Position numbers and translations under genes: made by a program. Below the pieces are notes generated by a model that saw only the letters and a list, made by a program, of their open reading frames with translations, had not been told where the DNA came from and did no database searches. A stretch of DNA of 64,000 nucleotides from positions 62,001-126,000 of the forward strand of contig NZ_CP019329.1 in NCBI RefSeq assembly GCF_001971705.1. Reading direction: 5' to 3'. Shown one piece after another: positions 61,453 to 64,000 of this stretch (position 1 is its first letter; each line of letters opens with the position of its first letter). This DNA is from Natronorubrum daqingense. Lineage in GTDB: Archaea; Halobacteriota; Halobacteria; Halobacteriales; Natrialbaceae.

Positions 61453-62014
61453 GACCGACGACCGATCACAGATTTACAACGACGAGATTCTGTTCGTCGG
61501 CCAGAGCGACGACAATCGGTCGATCACAACGATGGCCTTCGGCGAAGGGACGACCTACACCCTTCGCAGAGTGCTCCAGGCCGGACTGGCTGCAGACGAA
61601 CTGGAGGAATACTCGACGGCCGATCAGCGCGATAGAGTGCGAGCACTCGCGAACGCGCTGGGGTACTCACTCGAAGAGGTAGACCACACTCTCGGGACCG
61701 AAACCAAATCCGGATCTGAGTCAGCGGCCAGCGAATCCACCGACTCGGAACCCAGCCTACTCGAGGAAGAGTGGCCCTACGAACACGTCGAACCGGGCGA
61801 AGTCACGCAGGACCTCTCCTATCAGGAAGCGAAGACACTCCGGCAGGAACTCGATGCCCTTCGATCGACCGTCGACGAGTGGGCCTGCGACGACTGCGGA
61901 TCGCGAAAGTCGGTCTGTTGGCGTCCGGCCACAGACACGAATCTCTGCCGGGTCTGTGCCGGATTCGAGGACCCACACGAAGACACCCACGACAGCGAGG
62001 ACACACAGCCATGA
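61442..62014 (+). CDS. Zinc-binding operon protein
   Basis: 190 residues from ATG 61442, overlapping the preceding gene by 11 nt. An N-terminal alpha/beta domain is followed by an acidic linker and a C-terminal four-Cys site (CDDCGSRKSVCWRPATDTNLCRVC, residues about 155-178). It may bind nucleic acid or a polymerase. Confidence 0.62.
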   Translation: MASKTDDRSQIYNDEILFVGQSDDNRSITTMAFGEGTTYTLRRVLQAGLAADELEEYSTADQRDRVRALANALGYSLEEVDHTLGTETKSGSESAASESTDSEPSLLEEEWPYEHVEPGEVTQDLSYQEAKTLRQELDALRSTVDEWACDDCGSRKSVCWRPATDTNLCRVCAGFEDPHEDTHDSEDTQP

Positions 62015-62394
62015 GTTCAGAGACGATCGATCAGCGACTCACCGAAGACGCACGCGTTGAATTCAAATCAGGAAGCACCGACAGCCACCTTCGTGGTCGG
62101 ATCACGGACACAGACGGCTCGCGGCTCAAGGTCGCCTACGGCGACCGGAGCGAGTGGATCGACCAAGAACAGATCACGTCTCTCGTCGAGCGGCCACGGT
62201 CTGAGGATCGCCTCACACGCGAGGACGTACCCGAAAAGCCTGGCTACGAGATGGAGATCGACGAGAACGTCGACGACGCACTCGAGGACGCGCTCAAGAC
62301 CGTCTCCGTGGCCAACGAACGCTACCTGGAGGCGCTACTGTCGGCCGAGTTGGGCTCGTTCCGACTCGAGCGAGGTGTCTACGACGATGAGTGA
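62011..62394 (+). CDS. Operon protein, unknown
   Basis: 127 residues, ATGA-coupled. A small beta domain (FKSGSTDSHLRGRITDTDGSRLKVAYGDRSEWI, SH3- or Sm-like in texture) is followed by an acidic helix. Possibly nucleic-acid binding. Confidence 0.57.
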   Translation: MSSETIDQRLTEDARVEFKSGSTDSHLRGRITDTDGSRLKVAYGDRSEWIDQEQITSLVERPRSEDRLTREDVPEKPGYEMEIDENVDDALEDALKTVSVANERYLEALLSAELGSFRLERGVYDDE

Positions 62395-62635
62395 ACCCGC
62401 ACACCGAATCGAGTCGTTGGATCTCGAGTCCGAGGTCTACGCGTTCGTCACCGAATCGGGACCGCACGGTTCGAGCGCGGTTGCGAAGGCCAAACAGAAG
62501 TTCGCCGACGAGTACGACCTCGAGTATCGCCACATCGTCGGGAAGAAAATCGACACGGCACCCGGACGGTCTGGCGGACCGATCGTCGCCGTGTTCCACC
62601 GCCCAAAAATGGCGTCTCACGAGGTGCTACCGTGA
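62387..62635 (+). CDS. Operon protein with winged-helix-like part
   Basis: 82 residues from ATG 62387 (ATGAGTGA overlap). YAFVTESGPHGSSAVAKAKQKFADEYDLEYRHIVGKKI could be a short winged helix. Uncertain. Confidence 0.55.
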   Translation: MSEPAHRIESLDLESEVYAFVTESGPHGSSAVAKAKQKFADEYDLEYRHIVGKKIDTAPGRSGGPIVAVFHRPKMASHEVLP

Positions 62636-62853
62636 TGTCGGACACAGATACTGACAGCGGGTTGTACGACAAGTACGAGGTAACGAAAAACGGGGACCCA
62701 GTGGACGGCTGTTTCGTTCTCGAGCCAGCGGCTGATCCGGCGGCTCGCGAAGCGCTGATCCGGTACGCCGAACGGACCGACGACGAGCAACTGGCGGCAG
62801 ACCTGCGAGAGTGGGTCGTCGATATCTGTACGCGAGGGGACACGGATGTCTGA
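62635..62853 (+). CDS. Small operon protein
   Basis: 72 residues, TGATG-coupled, helical (REALIRYAERTDDEQLAADLREWVVDIC). It resembles small haloarchaeal phage early proteins in texture only. Confidence 0.55.
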   Translation: MSDTDTDSGLYDKYEVTKNGDPVDGCFVLEPAADPAAREALIRYAERTDDEQLAADLREWVVDICTRGDTDV

Positions 62854-63433
62854 AAACAGCGAGACACAGACGAGAGATGGCAGCCACCCACGCGCCCCAC
62901 ACTGGTTCGATTTCAACCGGCTCAACGAAACGCCGAACGCCTGGACGTTCGAAGTCCTCGAGTGGGACGACGACCCGGACGCCGACGGCGTCGACGATCG
63001 CGGTGAGGCCGAAGTCGTTCGCGACGACCACCGATTCGTCATCACGACGTGGCTCCAACCCCGCGACCGTACCCACGACCGTTACTGGGGTGTCGCCTAC
63101 GAGACGATCAACCAGGACGGCGACCCGGAACCGCTGGCATTCCATATCAGCAAAACGCAGGCGATCGCCCGGAACAATCTCGGTCACGCACGGGATGTAC
63201 TCGACAGCGGCGACACGGAGCCACACGTTCTCGTTCGGGATCACAATGACGGTCCCCGAGAGACCTTCGAGTATCCGTCTGAACACATGGCCGAAAAGGC
63301 GGCTGACCTACAGATTGAGTTGAAAATTGGAAGCGACGATCGGGACTATCTCGCCACCGTCCACTCGAAAGCCGAGTGGGAGGACCAACTTGAACTCGAG
63401 CAGTCACTCAAGGAGGCTGGTCGCGATGTCTGA
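62846..63433 (+). CDS. Operon protein, unknown
   Basis: 195 residues from ATG 62846, overlapping the previous stop by 8 nt. Acidic alpha/beta protein with several Trp, no motif. Its own stop overlaps a further ATGTCTGA, the first copy of a 19-base repeat discussed in findings. Confidence 0.6.
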   Translation: MSENSETQTRDGSHPRAPHWFDFNRLNETPNAWTFEVLEWDDDPDADGVDDRGEAEVVRDDHRFVITTWLQPRDRTHDRYWGVAYETINQDGDPEPLAFHISKTQAIARNNLGHARDVLDSGDTEPHVLVRDHNDGPRETFEYPSEHMAEKAADLQIELKIGSDDRDYLATVHSKAEWEDQLELEQSLKEAGRDV

Positions 63434-63460
63434 GGGCGGTACTGAACGGCGCGGTGGGTT

Positions 63461-63556
63461 TCAGAAGCGGATCTTCAGGAGCAGGTACACTGCGAACGGA
63501 AGCGCGAGGCCGACTGAACCCCCAAGGACGATTGCTTGCCAAGATATCGAAATCAT
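63461..63556 (-). CDS. 31-residue single-helix membrane peptide
   Basis: Reading leftward from ATG 63554-63556 gives MISISWQAIVLGGSVGLALP and then FAVYLLLKIRF, one membrane helix with a basic end. TATATATA (63577-63587) lies 22-30 nt upstream, the ideal distance for a leaderless message. It lies opposite and within the rightward operon. Confidence 0.65.
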   Translation of the reverse strand: MISISWQAIVLGGSVGLALPFAVYLLLKIRF

Positions 63557-63576
63557 ATCTTTAACAAGTACACTTT

Positions 63577-63587
63577 CTTATATATAC
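63577..63587 (-). promoter_or_regulatory. TATA box of the membrane-peptide gene
   Basis: GTATATATAAG on the minus strand. It is the most AT-rich and best TATA box in this part of the window. Confidence 0.6.
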
Positions 63588-63606
63588 TTTCTTCGAGGTG
63601 GTCGGA

Positions 63607-63813
63607 ATGTCTGAGGGCGGTACTGCCCGCCGAGAGAAGTTTAGCTGTGTCGAATGTAACGACTTCGAACTCGAAAAGGTTTACAGCGGTAGGTCAGGAA
63701 CACCTGGTGAGGAAGAGTACGACCGCATCCAGGCACCAGACAACTGTCCTGCTTGTGGTGGCGAAGTCGAACGTGCACTACAGTCGGGAATGGAGGGATC
63801 TGACGATGAGTGA
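63607..63813 (+). CDS. Small zinc-ribbon operon protein
   Basis: 68 residues from ATG 63607. CVEC near residue 14 and CPAC near 48 form one ribbon. It ends in an ATGAGTGA overlap with the next gene. The start lies in the second copy of the 19-base repeat. Confidence 0.62.
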   Translation: MSEGGTARREKFSCVECNDFELEKVYSGRSGTPGEEEYDRIQAPDNCPACGGEVERALQSGMEGSDDE

Positions 63814-64000
63814 TCCATCCTCGAGCGGTACTGAGCAAGACCCAAGATTAGTAACAGTCTGTTGGTCGGGAGGGGAACGCATCGACAACAATCTCCTCCA
63901 TCGATATGACGAGAACGTCGCGTGTGGTAATATGCCGTCAACGAACGTCTCGACGGATCTAACGACAGCAGCGGTGGGAGACGGCAACGAACTGTGCCCC
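63806..64000 (+). CDS. Operon protein, C-terminus outside window
   Basis: From ATG 63806 at least 65 residues remain open to the right edge. The visible part is polar, with single cysteines (VCWSGGERIDNNLLH, VACGN, ELCP), maybe a metal site. Coupled start. No family recognised. Confidence 0.55.
   Translation, partial: MSDPSSSGTEQDPRLVTVCWSGGERIDNNLLHRYDENVACGNMPSTNVSTDLTTAAVGDGNELCP

Larger units (their letters stand above)
63425..63625. repeat. Direct repeats flanking a 181-bp insert
   Basis: ATGTCTGAGGGCGGTACTG at 63426-63444 recurs at 63607-63625. The interval carries a small gene on the other strand. The first copy keeps the coupling to the upstream stop, and the second copy provides the start of the next gene. 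Confidence 0.75.

Noticed and set aside
63426-63614. Rightward 62-residue frame between the 19-bp repeats
   Set aside because: Its interior is antisense to a gene with a proper TATA box, and it ends in low-quality sequence. The start is only a copied repeat.
1-64000. CRISPR array
   Set aside because: No regularly spaced repeats of 24-40 bases were seen. The repeats present are short tandem or dyad elements.

Overview
The window is haloarchaeal (class Halobacteria). Nearly all proteins are strongly acidic. Four secreted proteins carry twin-arginine signals. There is a haloarchaeal-type PCNA with the usual C-terminal tail, a bacterio-opsin-activator-type regulator, an Orc1/Cdc6 initiator and several phiH1-repressor-like winged-helix proteins. 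The gene mix (replication and clamp genes, toxin-antitoxin pairs, one restriction-modification enzyme, pseudogenes, long co-transcribed arrays of unknown proteins) points to a large plasmid or integrated mobile element carrying a chromosome-like metabolic cargo island. I see no integrase, no capsid or terminase gene and no VirB4/VirD4-type ATPase. The two flanking operons both run off the window, so such genes could lie just outside.

Layout. 1-22,000: one long leftward array of membrane and exported proteins. It holds an acidic Sec protein, four Tat proteins including a subtilase, two LamG-like lectins with a metallophosphoesterase, a 1,148-residue anchored surface protein and several small or large membrane proteins. 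It is interrupted by one opposing glycosyltransferase gene. A 73-nt cloverleaf-like RNA sits between two of its genes. 22,200-24,400: small genes of unknown role and a phiH1-like repressor. 24,400-27,360: a divergent control region and a four-gene operon built around a RuvC-only TnpB-like protein. 27,900-36,400: DedA protein, CopG/RelE pair, Orc1/Cdc6, a fused type IIG-like restriction-modification protein, PadR regulator, nucleotidyltransferase/HEPN pair. 36,590-37,290: a decayed VapBC pair.

37,280-46,060 is a metabolic island: class III CoA-transferase, homocitrate/isopropylmalate-synthase-like enzyme, both subunits of an isopropylmalate-isomerase-type hydro-lyase, a complete NitT/TauT-like ABC importer and a bacterio-opsin-activator-type regulator. 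46,060-53,050 is a patchwork of TA systems (VapBC, HicAB), gene fragments, an HNH protein, a DUF3800-like protein and duplicated or broken winged-helix regulators.

53,070-64,000: a second control region with a phiH1-like repressor drives a long rightward operon. It contains a 1,145-residue zinc-ribbon protein, a PCNA paralogue and a series of small proteins whose starts and stops nearly all overlap (ATGA, GTGA or TGATG), which implies translational coupling. A 19-bp perfect palindrome, heptamer repeats and an inserted 31-residue membrane-peptide gene with its own promoter lie within it. I infer that this is the replication and early module of the element, and that the leftward array is its cell-surface or transfer module.
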